DNA of 14,032 nucleotides, taken from positions 1 to 14,032 of the forward strand of contig RFHX01000305.1 of the NCBI GenBank assembly GCA_003695725.1, in the 5' to 3' direction. This DNA comes from J061 sp003695725 [NCBI: Candidatus Schekmanbacteria bacterium] (GTDB lineage: Bacteria > Schekmanbacteria > GWA2-38-11). The position numbers and the translations under genes were made by a program. This document shows, piece after piece, positions 1-7,418 of this stretch (positions are counted from its first letter, which is position 1; every line of letters begins with the position of its first letter). The notes beneath the pieces were generated by a model, which had not been told where the DNA came from, did no database searches, and saw only the letters and a program-made list of their open reading frames with translations.

Positions 1-2
1 AC

Positions 3-329
3 ATAAAACTAATCAAATTTAGACCTGAACAACAGCTTGCTGAAAAAAGAAGAATTCTTATAGAGGAATTAGGAAGATTAAAGAGAAATATGGAAATGAA
101 GATTTTTAAAGATATTTCAAAACTAAAAGAAGTAAAAGCCAAACTGCTTCTCCTTTCTCCTTATGCCCAATTAGATAGAGGTTATATGATTGCAAGAAAA
201 CTGCCGGAATTGTCAGTTGTCAAAGGTGTTGAAGATGTTGAGAAAGGCAACAGAATCAATCTTTTGGCTAAAGGAGGTGAAATTGACTGCACCATCGATG
301 AAGTAACAAAGAAAGAAAGGGAAAAATAA
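3..329 (+). CDS. xseA: Exodeoxyribonuclease VII large subunit, C-terminal part (5' end outside window)
   Basis: The reading frame is open from the first bases of the window and ends in TAA, giving the last 108 residues of XseA. Exonuclease VII degrades single-stranded DNA in both directions to short acid-soluble oligonucleotides, in mismatch repair and damage processing; the large subunit carries the catalytic domain. What is visible is the family's C-terminal part: a long charged helix, then the hallmark segment LLLLSPYAQLDRGYMIARK (family form LSPLAVLxRGYAI) and a short beta-rich tail ending in KGGEIDCTIDEV, matching the family's closing 'dG...c.V' pattern. The catalytic and OB-fold parts lie upstream of the window. 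xseB follows after 64 bp, the usual partner arrangement. The identification rests on this tail and on the adjoining xseB. Confidence 0.9.
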   Translation: MKLIKFRPEQQLAEKRRILIEELGRLKRNMEMKIFKDISKLKEVKAKLLLLSPYAQLDRGYMIARKLPELSVVKGVEDVEKGNRINLLAKGGEIDCTIDEVTKKEREK

Positions 330-393
330 TTATCTGTAAATTTCTAAAAAAAATTTCCCATTTGTGCTATGATATAGAAACTGGAGTTTAAAA

Positions 394-663
394 ATGAAAA
401 AAGGAAGTTTCGAAGAATCCTTCAAAAAACTTGAAGAAATAGTGAAAAAGCTTGAAGAGGGGAATATTACACTTGAAGAATCTGTAAAGCTTTTTGAAGA
501 AGGGATAAAGCTGAACAAAGAATGCAATGCAAAATTGGAAGAAGCAGAAAAGAAGATAGAAATTTTAACAAAAGATATGGAAGGGAAACTATCAACCAAG
601 CCCTTTGACGAAGAGGAAATAGAAGAAATTGAAGAAGATGATGAAGATGAAGCCCCCTTTTAA
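394..663 (+). CDS. xseB: Exodeoxyribonuclease VII small subunit
   Basis: An 89-residue XseB, slightly longer than the usual 70-80. The family signature is clear: FEESFKKLEEIVKKLEEGN followed by TLEESVKLFEEGIKLNKEC, two amphipathic helices that form the small subunit's hairpin. Several copies of this subunit bind the long C-terminal helix of XseA to form exonuclease VII. The start is supported by a GGAG-type ribosome binding site in 'ctggag' upstream of the ATG. The unusual part is the tail, roughly residues 71-87, almost pure Glu/Asp and encoded by a GAA/GAT-rich purine run; it is probably disordered. The gene sits between xseA and ispA, a common order (xseB-ispA-dxs in E. coli). Confidence 0.95.
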   Translation: MKKGSFEESFKKLEEIVKKLEEGNITLEESVKLFEEGIKLNKECNAKLEEAEKKIEILTKDMEGKLSTKPFDEEEIEEIEEDDEDEAPF

Positions 664-741
664 AAAACTGCCTTCATTCATTTACACTCCCAAATGCATA
701 TCCTTCAAAAGAGTCAAATTTTGTTGTACGATATATATACA

Positions 742-1632
742 ATGGAAATTGAAAAATACATAAAAGCACGAAAGAAACTCATCAACGAAGAGTTGGACAG
801 ACTTCTTCCCAATCCGACTACTTATCCGCAGTCTATCAAAAAGTCTATGAGATACAGCACATTTGCCGGGGGAAAAAGATTAAGGCCTATTCTCTGTCTT
901 GCAACCTGTGAATCGTTAGGAGGAAGTTTTAGAAAAGCTCTTCCCTTTGCCTGTGCAATAGAAATGATTCATACATACTCTCTAATCCACGATGACCTGC
1001 CGGCATTAGACAATGATGATTTTCGCAGAGGTATGCCTACAAATCACAAAAAATTTGGTGAATCAACAGCGATTCTGACAGGAGATGCCCTCTTGACATA
1101 TGCATTTCAAATAATGACAGCGCCTGAAACAATAAAGAGAGTAGGTGCTGAAAAGGCAGTAAAAATTTCAAAGGATATAGCAGATAAAGCTGGAATATTC
1201 GGTATGATTGGAGGACAGGTTGCAGATATTGAATCTGAAAAGAAGAATATCAGCAAACAAAGGCTTCGATTCATTCACCTCAACAAGACAGCAGCTCTTA
1301 TTACCGCATCAATAAGGACAGGGGCAATCGTTGCCGATTGTTCAAAAAAAGAGCTTGAAAAATTGACAAATTTCGGCGAAAAGATAGGTTTAGCCTTTCA
1401 AATTAAAGATGACATTCTTAATGTGGAAGGTTCAAAGGATTTGACGGGCAAAAGCGTTGGAAGCGATGCAGAAAAAGGGAAAGCAACATATCCTGCTTTG
1501 TATGGCCTTGAAAAATCAAAAAAGATTGCAAAAAAGTTAATCGAGGAATCTGATTCTATTATTGAATCTATGAATTTGAAATTCTCATATTTAAAAGATA
1601 TTGCGCAAATGGTTCTATCGCGCAACAATTAG
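742..1632 (+). CDS. ispA: Short-chain polyprenyl diphosphate synthase (farnesyl diphosphate synthase type)
   Basis: Predicted to condense dimethylallyl/geranyl diphosphate with isopentenyl diphosphate to farnesyl diphosphate in the cytosol, feeding undecaprenyl, quinone and other lipids. Numbered from the ATG at 742 (296 aa, the usual length), the substrate motif GGKRLRP is at 43-49 and the first Asp-rich motif DDLPALD at 84-90. The two-residue insertion in that motif, with Tyr five residues before it, is typical of bacterial farnesyl synthases, so C15 is the likely product. The second Asp-rich motif at 223-227 reads DDILN rather than DDILD; the conserved GK..YPAL block follows. An in-frame ATG at 694 would add 16 residues (312 aa) unlike family N-termini, and neither start has a clear ribosome binding site; I prefer 742 because MEIEKYIKARKKLINEEL aligns with the normal start. 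dxs follows after 28 bp. Confidence 0.93.
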   Translation: MEIEKYIKARKKLINEELDRLLPNPTTYPQSIKKSMRYSTFAGGKRLRPILCLATCESLGGSFRKALPFACAIEMIHTYSLIHDDLPALDNDDFRRGMPTNHKKFGESTAILTGDALLTYAFQIMTAPETIKRVGAEKAVKISKDIADKAGIFGMIGGQVADIESEKKNISKQRLRFIHLNKTAALITASIRTGAIVADCSKKELEKLTNFGEKIGLAFQIKDDILNVEGSKDLTGKSVGSDAEKGKATYPALYGLEKSKKIAKKLIEESDSIIESMNLKFSYLKDIAQMVLSRNN

Positions 1633-1660
1633 AGTTTAGAATAGCAAGGTTTTAAAATTA

Positions 1661-3574
1661 ATGGCTAATATTTTAGACAAAATAAACACGCCTGCAGATA
1701 TAAGAAAACTATCTGCCAAAGAGCTTAATCAGCTTGCTGATGAAATAAGAGAATTTATTATAGATGTAATTTCTCAGCGGGGAGGACATCTTGCGTCAAG
1801 TCTTGGGGCAGTTGAATTGACGATAGCGCTTCACACGGTTTTCAATACACCTTCGGATAAAATCATATGGGATGTTGGACATCAAACTTATCCTCACAAG
1901 ATTTTAACAGGAAGAAAGGAAAAATTTAAAACCATCAGAACCTATGGGGGATTAAGCGGCTTTCCCCATCCCGAAGAAAGCGAATACGACCCATATATTG
2001 CAGGCCATGCAAGCACAGCTATTTCCATCGCTTTGGGCATCCATCAGGCAATAGAAAAAAAAGGCACAGGACAAAAGGTAGTGGCAGTCGTAGGCGATGG
2101 TTCACTAACCGGAGGCCTTTCATTTGAAGCCCTTAATCATGCTGGGCAACTGAAAAAGAATTTCACTGTCATACTGAATGACAACAAAATGTCTATTTCG
2201 CCTAATGTTGGTGCTCTGTCAGCTTATCTTTCAAAAATAACGACTGGCACAAAATATATGAAATTTAGAAAAGAGGTAGAGCTCTTCTTGAAAGCCATTC
2301 CTCGAATCGGTTCACAGGTTGCAAAAAAAGTTAAACAGATCGAGGAAGCCCTGAAAAGTCTTATTGTGCCGGGAATTCTTTTTGAAGAATTAGGTTTCAA
2401 ATATGTAGGACCAATCGACGGCCATAACATACAACACCTCATAGAGACCCTCAAAAATGTCAAAGATATTCCAGCGCCGGTGTTGGTTCATGTAATTACC
2501 CAAAAAGGCAAAGGTTATCCTCATGCGGAAGACGATCCTTCCACTTTTCATGGCGCATCTCCCTTTGACATTGAAAGCGGTATATTCAACGGGAAAAAAC
2601 CGAGAAAATCCTACACTCAGATATTCGCTGACACACTTCTCAAAATAGCAGAAAAGGATAAAAAAGTTGTTGCCATAACAGCGGCTATGGCAGAAGGGAC
2701 AGGGCTTTGCCGTTTCAGGGAAAAGTTTCCAGACCGATTCTACGATGTTGGAATTGCTGAACAGCATGCAGTAACATTCGCTGCAGGTTTGGCTTCACAG
2801 GGAATGAAACCTGTTGTTGCCATCTATTCAACCTTTCTACAGCGTGCCTATGACCAAATAATTCATGATGTATGCATACTAAAAATGCCTGTCATCTTCG
2901 CTATCGACAGAGCAGGAATCGTTGGTGCTGACGGAGCGACTCATCAGGGCAGTTTTGACCTCTCATATCTCAGGATAATTCCTAATATGACGATTATGGC
3001 GCCAAAAGATGAAAACGAATTACAGCATATGCTATATAGTGCCTTTACAATAAACGGTCCAGTTGCCATTAGATATCCGAGAGGGATGTGTGAAGGGGTC
3101 GAAATGGATGAAGAATTCAAACACATTCCTTACGGAAAAGCAGAAATTCTTACACAGGGAAGAAATGCACTGATAATCGCTTGCGGCAATATGGTGCATA
3201 GAGCTCTTTGTGCAAGTGAAGCCTTGAAAAAAGAAGGGATAAAAACAACTGTCCTCAATGCGCGCTTTGTAAAACCCATTGATAAAGATACTATTCTGTC
3301 TCTTGCAGAAAAAATGCACAACATCGTGATTGTTGAGGAAAATGTCAAATCAGCAGGGCTTGGAAGCGCTGTTGAAGAGTTGTTGTTTGAAGCAGGAATC
3401 GAAAAAGTAAATCTTAAATTGATTGGCATCGAAGATGAATTCGTCGAACATGGCAGCCAAAAAGAGCTTCGAGAAAGATATGGCCTAACAGAAGAAGGAA
3501 TAAGAAAAGCTGTAAAAGAATTGCTCAGTCATAACACTTTCTATCATAAATTTGTAAAGAGAAAAAAAGCTTAA
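1661..3574 (+). CDS. dxs: 1-deoxy-D-xylulose-5-phosphate synthase
   Basis: Dxs condenses pyruvate and glyceraldehyde 3-phosphate, with thiamine diphosphate and Mg2+, into 1-deoxyxylulose 5-phosphate, the first and flux-controlling step of the non-mevalonate isoprenoid pathway. The 637-residue protein is full length (family about 620-640). Visible motifs: DVGHQTYPHKILTGR at 71-85 with substrate-binding His74; the thiamine-diphosphate motif GDGSLTGG from 145 to NDN at 173-175; FEELGFKYVGPIDGH at 241-255; the catalytic Glu in AEQHAVTFAAG (Glu367); and DRAGIVGADGATHQG at 416-430. The C-terminal transketolase domain runs to about residue 620 and is followed by a basic tail ending KRKKA. An AAGG sequence upstream acts as ribosome binding site. 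It lies 28 bp after ispA, as in many bacteria, and the two genes act in one pathway. Confidence 0.98.
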   Translation: MANILDKINTPADIRKLSAKELNQLADEIREFIIDVISQRGGHLASSLGAVELTIALHTVFNTPSDKIIWDVGHQTYPHKILTGRKEKFKTIRTYGGLSGFPHPEESEYDPYIAGHASTAISIALGIHQAIEKKGTGQKVVAVVGDGSLTGGLSFEALNHAGQLKKNFTVILNDNKMSISPNVGALSAYLSKITTGTKYMKFRKEVELFLKAIPRIGSQVAKKVKQIEEALKSLIVPGILFEELGFKYVGPIDGHNIQHLIETLKNVKDIPAPVLVHVITQKGKGYPHAEDDPSTFHGASPFDIESGIFNGKKPRKSYTQIFADTLLKIAEKDKKVVAITAAMAEGTGLCRFREKFPDRFYDVGIAEQHAVTFAAGLASQGMKPVVAIYSTFLQRAYDQIIHDVCILKMPVIFAIDRAGIVGADGATHQGSFDLSYLRIIPNMTIMAPKDENELQHMLYSAFTINGPVAIRYPRGMCEGVEMDEEFKHIPYGKAEILTQGRNALIIACGNMVHRALCASEALKKEGIKTTVLNARFVKPIDKDTILSLAEKMHNIVIVEENVKSAGLGSAVEELLFEAGIEKVNLKLIGIEDEFVEHGSQKELRERYGLTEEGIRKAVKELLSHNTFYHKFVKRKKA

Positions 3575-3580
3575 GGGAGG
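3575..3580 (+). promoter_or_regulatory. Strong ribosome binding site of the DUF362 gene
   Basis: GGGAGG begins immediately after the dxs stop codon (3572-3574) and ends 5 nt before the ATG at 3586. It is the best plus-strand Shine-Dalgarno sequence in this operon and fixes the DUF362 start. The tight placement argues for translation linked to dxs. Confidence 0.8.
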
Positions 3581-3585
3581 ATTAG

Positions 3586-4668
3586 ATGGCTAAATCCAAA
3601 GTCGCTGTTTTAAAGACAACACCTGAAAGAGTAATCGAAGATTATGGCAAACTTCTTGAAATGGCAGATTTCGAAAACTTCCTCGACAAAGATAAGCCTG
3701 TAATCTTGAAAGAAAACATATCATGGCATTTTCTTTTTCCTGGCGCAAATACAACGCCTTGGCAGCTCGAAGGGTCAATAAAAAAATTAAAGGAGAAGGG
3801 CTATAATGATTTAATAGCTGTCTCTAATGAAACAGTGGTAACCAACGCCTTCAAAGGTGAAAAACTTAATAAATTTACACCTGTATTTGAAAAATACAAT
3901 ATTCCTGTTAAGTACAACTTTCTCCCGCAGGATATGAAATGGATAAGATACGAACCTAAATCAAAAATGCATGTTCTTCATAAAATTTATCCTAAAGGAA
4001 TTTACCTTCCTGATTTTTTCTTCGATAAAAATATTCTCCACCTTCCAACAGTAAAAACACATATCTATACAACAACAACAGGTTCAATGAAGAATGCTTT
4101 CGGTGGATTATTAAATACACGCAGGCATTACACTCATAGTGAAATCCACAAGACTCTTGTTGATTTATTGAAAATTCAGAAGGAAATCCACTCAGGAATC
4201 TTTGCGGTAATGGATGGGACAACCTGTGGCAATGGTCCCGGCCCTCGTACAATGTATCCTGTTGAAAAGGATTTGATTCTTGCAAGCGGAGACTGTGTGG
4301 CAATCGATGCTGTTGCAAGCAAAATGATGGGATTTGATCCAATGAGTCTCGAATATATCAGAGTCGCTCATGAAGAGGGCTTGGGAACCGGAAGAATCGA
4401 AGAAATTGAAATTGTGGGAGAAGATATTTCAGGGCTCAACTTTGGTTTCTTCGTAGGCGACAATATGGCAAGCCGAGTAGGAGATGCGCTTTGGTTCAGC
4501 CCGCTGAAAGTATTTCAAAAGCTCTTTTTTCATACTCCTCTCGTATATCTCTTCGTATTTGGTTCATTCTTTTACCATGATTATCTTTGGTATCCAACCT
4601 TTGGAAAAAGTAGAGTCAATAAATGGCTCAATGAATCAAAGTGGGGCAAACTTTTTCAGCAGTATTAG
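3586..4668 (+). CDS. DUF362 family protein of unknown function, coupled to dxs
   Basis: A 360-residue DUF362 protein; no biochemical function is established for this subgroup, and I do not assign one. Family blocks seen: LKENISW at 41-47; the core signature LPTVKTHIYTTTTGSMKNAFGG at 153-174, abbreviated here as LPxxKTH...TGSMKNxFG; DGTTCGNGPGPR at 210-221; and GDCVAIDAVASKMMGFDP at 235-252. Many DUF362 proteins carry a ferredoxin domain with CxxCxxC motifs; this one has only two cysteines (214 and 237), so it is unlikely to hold a [4Fe-4S] cluster of that type. Beyond the domain there is a C-terminal extension with a hydrophobic stretch at about 312-329 and an aromatic-rich tail, which may contact the membrane. 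GGGAGG lies 5 nt before the ATG and the gene begins 11 bp after dxs, so it is almost certainly in the isoprenoid operon. It ends directly against the convergent nadA. Confidence 0.85.
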   Translation: MAKSKVAVLKTTPERVIEDYGKLLEMADFENFLDKDKPVILKENISWHFLFPGANTTPWQLEGSIKKLKEKGYNDLIAVSNETVVTNAFKGEKLNKFTPVFEKYNIPVKYNFLPQDMKWIRYEPKSKMHVLHKIYPKGIYLPDFFFDKNILHLPTVKTHIYTTTTGSMKNAFGGLLNTRRHYTHSEIHKTLVDLLKIQKEIHSGIFAVMDGTTCGNGPGPRTMYPVEKDLILASGDCVAIDAVASKMMGFDPMSLEYIRVAHEEGLGTGRIEEIEIVGEDISGLNFGFFVGDNMASRVGDALWFSPLKVFQKLFFHTPLVYLFVFGSFFYHDYLWYPTFGKSRVNKWLNESKWGKLFQQY

Positions 4669-5607
4669 TCAATCGCGCGGTATATCAATCATTCTTTTAA
4701 GGGCAATAAAGGCTTTTTTTCTTATCTCTTCCTCAACTTTTACAACAGGCGTCAAGGTTTCAAGAGAATTTAAAATATCAAGAAGGCGTGTCAGCTTCAT
4801 ATTGGGACAAATCATCAAATTATCAGCAGGAAGATAGAACCTTTTATCAGGATTTTCTTTTTTCATACGGAAGAGAATTCCCTGCTCTGTTCCTATTATA
4901 AATTCCTTTGAAGGATTTTCCTTGACAAATTTATACATTCCTGAGGTACTGCATATATGGTCTGCATGCCTGACAACCTCTGGTGGACATTCAGGATGGA
5001 CCACTAAAAGTGCATTGGGATGTTCCTTTTTTGCCTTTATGACATCTTCCTCTTTCAGTAGGTGATGGGTAGGGCAAAATCCTTCCCAGGGAATAATTTT
5101 CTTTGAAGTATGTTTTGCAGTATTCATTGCAAGATTCTTATCAGGCACCATCAATACAACATCTTCCTTCACAGAATTGACCACATTCACAGCGTTTGCA
5201 GATGTACAGCAAATATCACTGACGGCTTTTACATCTGCCGAAGAATTTACATAGCAAACTGTAACCGCCTCTGGATATTTCGACTGCATCTTCTGCAATT
5301 CTTCTGCCGTAACCATATCTGCCATTGGACAGCCTGCTTCATAGCGCGGGAGAATGACTGTTTTTTGAGGAGAAAGGATACTGGCGCTTTCAGCCATAAA
5401 ATGGACTCCGCAAAAGATGATAACATCAGCGTCACTCTTTGATGCTTCAATACTCAATCCAAGTGAATCGCCGCAAATATCGGCAATCTCTTGCACTTCA
5501 TCTCTCTGATAGTTGTGAGCAAGGATGATGGCATTTCTTTCCTTCTTTAATTTTAAAATCCTTTCCTTCAGCTCTTCGTCGGAAAAGACATTGTCCATTT
5601 CTTTCAT
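4669..5607 (-). CDS. nadA: Quinolinate synthase A
   Basis: NadA condenses iminoaspartate with dihydroxyacetone phosphate to quinolinate, the precursor of the NAD ring, using an oxygen-labile [4Fe-4S] cluster. The 312-residue protein is of the compact type. The three cluster cysteines are visible: Cys93 in [10 protein letters not shown], Cys178 in GFCPTHH and Cys267 in ICPNMK. Other family blocks are AHNYQ (30-34), GVHFMAE (67-73), [10 protein letters not shown] (118-127), VHPEC (203-207) and STSGM (220-224). The ATG is preceded by an aGGAGaGGGAG ribosome binding site about 7-15 nt upstream. The gene follows pgpA by 20 bp and is probably co-transcribed with it. No nadB or nadC is in the window. 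Its stop codon abuts that of the convergent DUF362 gene with no base between. Confidence 0.98.
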   Translation of the reverse strand: MKEMDNVFSDEELKERILKLKKERNAIILAHNYQRDEVQEIADICGDSLGLSIEASKSDADVIIFCGVHFMAESASILSPQKTVILPRYEAGCPMADMVTAEELQKMQSKYPEAVTVCYVNSSADVKAVSDICCTSANAVNVVNSVKEDVVLMVPDKNLAMNTAKHTSKKIIPWEGFCPTHHLLKEEDVIKAKKEHPNALLVVHPECPPEVVRHADHICSTSGMYKFVKENPSKEFIIGTEQGILFRMKKENPDKRFYLPADNLMICPNMKLTRLLDILNSLETLTPVVKVEEEIRKKAFIALKRMIDIPRD

Positions 5608-5627
5608 CCAAAAACTCCCTCTCCTTT

Positions 5628-6074
5628 TCAGATATATCTAATAAAAACCTGCATCAATATATTTCCATAAATCCCTGCTACAACATCATCGAGCATTACT
5701 CCAGTACCGCCTTTTATCCTTTCAACTGCTCTGCCCGGAAAAGGCTTTATAATATCCATAATCCTAAAAACAACAAACCCTACAATCAAATTCTTTAAAC
5801 TAAAGGGGATCAGAAAAAGTGTTATCAACATCCCAACCACTTCATCAATAACAATCTCTGAACTATCTTTTCTTCCATAATATTCTTCTGCCTTTGTTGC
5901 TGCTATACTGCCAGCAACAAAAAGTACAGACACAATAGCAATGAAAAAGAATGGTGATAAATCATCAATAAAATAATATATTGCCAGCCCCCCAAGACTT
6001 CCAAATGTCCCGGGCACAATAGGGGCATATCCCAGATAAAAGAATGAAACAAATAAAATAATTAGTTTCTTCAT
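5628..6074 (-). CDS. pgpA: Phosphatidylglycerophosphatase A
   Basis: PgpA dephosphorylates phosphatidylglycerol phosphate to phosphatidylglycerol in the inner membrane. The 148-residue protein is of family length and very hydrophobic, with about four membrane segments. Family motifs are present: [13 protein letters not shown] at 15-27, [10 protein letters not shown] at 73-82, [11 protein letters not shown] at 103-112, and [17 protein letters not shown] at 122-138, whose acidic residues correspond to the conserved metal/phosphate site. No clear Shine-Dalgarno precedes the ATG, and the best promoter (6092-6120) would give a leader of only about 10 nt, so initiation may be close to leaderless. 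The gene reads divergently from fic and lies 20 bp before nadA. Confidence 0.95.
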   Translation of the reverse strand: MKKLIILFVSFFYLGYAPIVPGTFGSLGGLAIYYFIDDLSPFFFIAIVSVLFVAGSIAATKAEEYYGRKDSSEIVIDEVVGMLITLFLIPFSLKNLIVGFVVFRIMDIIKPFPGRAVERIKGGTGVMLDDVVAGIYGNILMQVFIRYI

Positions 6075-6091
6075 TGAAGGGAATATACAAA

Positions 6092-6120
6092 ATTATAAGA
6101 GTATCTGTCAAATATGCAAA
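6092..6120 (-). promoter_or_regulatory. Candidate sigma-70 promoter for pgpA-nadA
   Basis: Read on the minus strand, TTTGCA (6115-6120) and TATAAT (6092-6097) are separated by 17 nt. The -10 matches consensus fully and the -35 matches 4 of 6. The inferred start is near 6085, about 10 nt from the pgpA ATG. AT-rich DNA makes chance matches common, so this is a moderate call. Confidence 0.4.
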
Positions 6121-6178
6121 AAAATGGATAAATGCAAATATTTCAGCAGATAACAACAGTTGAAACTATATGATTGAT

Positions 6179-6206
6179 TTGACACACTTGTAAGTTTTAT
6201 TATACT
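6179..6206 (+). promoter_or_regulatory. Near-consensus sigma-70 promoter for fic
   Basis: TTGACA (6179-6184, perfect) and TATACT (6201-6206, 5 of 6) are separated by 16 nt. Transcription would begin near 6213, giving a leader of about 50 nt before the fic ATG at 6263. The -10 hexamer lies inside the inverted copy of the GTATAATAA repeat, so a protein bound there would block polymerase. Confidence 0.6.
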
Positions 6207-6259
6207 TTCAAGCCATAAGGTATAATAACTCCAAAGTCTTTTGTACAAAAGTATAATAA
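6197..6259 (+). repeat. Triplicated nonamer GTATAATAA, one inverted, two direct: putative operator
   Basis: The nonamer GTATAATAA occurs inverted at 6197-6205 and direct at 6220-6228 and 6251-6259. The first two form an inverted repeat with a 14-nt spacer. The two direct copies start 31 bp apart, about three helical turns, which puts them on the same DNA face. The outer copies extend to a 14-bp inverted match: TTTTATTATACTTT (6195-6208) against AAAGTATAATAAAA (6248-6261). One arm covers the fic -10 box and the other lies against the start codon. The repeat resembles a -10 box, so part of the signal could be overlapping promoters. Confidence 0.5.
6238..6251. promoter_or_regulatory. Perfect 14-bp palindrome upstream of fic
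   Basis: CTTTTGTACAAAAG is its own reverse complement, with no mismatches, and ends 11 nt before the fic ATG. It overlaps the start of the third GTATAATAA copy. It could be a dimeric repressor site; in the mRNA it cannot form a useful hairpin because it has no loop. A role in fic control is inferred from position. Confidence 0.45.
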
Positions 6260-6262
6260 AAA

Positions 6263-7417
6263 ATGGATATTGCTGAATTTAACGAAAATAAGCCCGGCAG
6301 GATTATAAAAGCTTTGCAAGGATATGAAGCTTTTGTTCCCAATCCACTGCCGCCTGATATTAAACTTAGCTGGAGTTTAGTAAAGGAGATTTCAGATGCC
6401 GAAAGAAATTTAAGCCGCCTTGAAAGCACCGTAAATTTTCTACCTAATCCAAAATTACTCATCAATCCCTTCGTCAGAAGGGAGGCTGTCCTTTCAAGCC
6501 AAATTGAAGGGACACAGGCATCTCTTTCTGACCTTTTCTATTTCGAGGCACTGAAAACCACGGAAAAGGATCTTCCAGATGTAAAAGAAGTATCCAATTA
6601 TGCCTTTGCACTGGAGTCAATCTTCGAAGAAAAAAACAATACAGAATTAACTCTGGAATTTTTAAAAGAACTTCACAAAAAACTTTTCAGAAATACAAAT
6701 AAAGGATTCAATAGTCCGGGAGAATTTAGAAAATCTCAAAATTGGATAGGTCCTAAGGGATGCACCTTAAATGAAGCCTTTTTCGTGCCTCCGCCTCCTG
6801 AAGAGATGAAGAATGCATTAAAGGAATTTGAAAAATATCTTATAACACCTTCACATCTGCCTGCGCTTATAAATATTGCTCTTATCCATTATCAATTTGA
6901 AACAATCCATCCCTTTAATGATGGCAACGGAAGGATAGGCAGAATTCTTACGGTAATGCTTCTTCATAAATACGGGTTGTTATCAAAACCGCTTCTTTAT
7001 TTAAGCGCTTATTTTGAAAAAAACAGAAGTGAATATTACCGATTGCTTCTTGCAGTCAGCCAAAAGGGAGAATGGGAAAAGTGGATTAGATTTTTTCTCC
7101 GAGGCATTTCAGAGCAATCAAGAGATGTAGTTGAAAGGATAAACCTCCTTCTTTCTATTAGACAGCGGTATAGAAACAAGTTGCAGGCAGTCCGTTCTTC
7201 TGCTCTTTTGTTAAAACTCATCGATGACCTTTTTGCAAATCCTGCAATAACAGTCAGTCGAGTAGCTGAATCCTGCAACATTACACCGCGCGCCGCACAA
7301 AAAAATATCGACAAACTTTTAGCTGAAGGTATTTTAAAAGAAATTACAGGCAAAAAGAGAAATCGGGTCTATGTTGCTTCAGAAATAGTCAGAATAATCG
7401 GTGAAAATAAGTTATAA
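6263..7417 (+). CDS. Fic-family protein AMP-transferase with N-terminal inhibitory motif and C-terminal winged helix
   Basis: Fic enzymes usually transfer AMP from ATP to hydroxyl groups of target proteins. This 384-residue protein has the standard three-part layout: a Fic N-terminal region with the inhibitory motif S78-S-Q-I-E82-G83, matching (S/T)xxxE(G/N); the Fic core with a complete active site HPFNDGNGRIGR at 216-227 (catalytic His216, phosphate-binding Asn/Arg loop); and a winged helix-turn-helix at about 310-380 (TVSRVAESCNITPRAAQKNI then RVYVASEIV). The inhibitory motif N-terminal to the active site makes it a class II, self-inhibited Fic. The length and order resemble the Shewanella oneidensis Fic protein. 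No antitoxin-like ORF lies beside it. It has no ribosome binding site, sits alone between two minus-strand housekeeping operons, and follows a promoter with operator-like repeats, suggesting self-control through the winged helix (inferred). The target is unknown. Confidence 0.93.
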   Translation: MDIAEFNENKPGRIIKALQGYEAFVPNPLPPDIKLSWSLVKEISDAERNLSRLESTVNFLPNPKLLINPFVRREAVLSSQIEGTQASLSDLFYFEALKTTEKDLPDVKEVSNYAFALESIFEEKNNTELTLEFLKELHKKLFRNTNKGFNSPGEFRKSQNWIGPKGCTLNEAFFVPPPPEEMKNALKEFEKYLITPSHLPALINIALIHYQFETIHPFNDGNGRIGRILTVMLLHKYGLLSKPLLYLSAYFEKNRSEYYRLLLAVSQKGEWEKWIRFFLRGISEQSRDVVERINLLLSIRQRYRNKLQAVRSSALLLKLIDDLFANPAITVSRVAESCNITPRAAQKNIDKLLAEGILKEITGKKRNRVYVASEIVRIIGENKL

Positions 7418-7418
7418 A

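Noticed and set aside
341-373. Promoter before xseB (TATGAT at 368-373)
   Set aside because: No acceptable -35 at 15-19 nt spacing; xseA and xseB are most simply one operon.
694-741. 16-residue N-terminal extension of IspA from the ATG at 694
   Set aside because: No ribosome binding site, and the added sequence has no counterpart in family N-termini, whereas the start at 742 aligns well. Not fully excluded.
3586-4668. DUF362 protein as an iron-sulfur ferredoxin-type protein
   Set aside because: Only two isolated cysteines; no CxxCxxC motif.
6263-7417. Fic as part of a two-gene toxin-antitoxin system
   Set aside because: No small antitoxin ORF is adjacent; the inhibitory motif SxxxEG is within the same protein, as in class II Fic enzymes.
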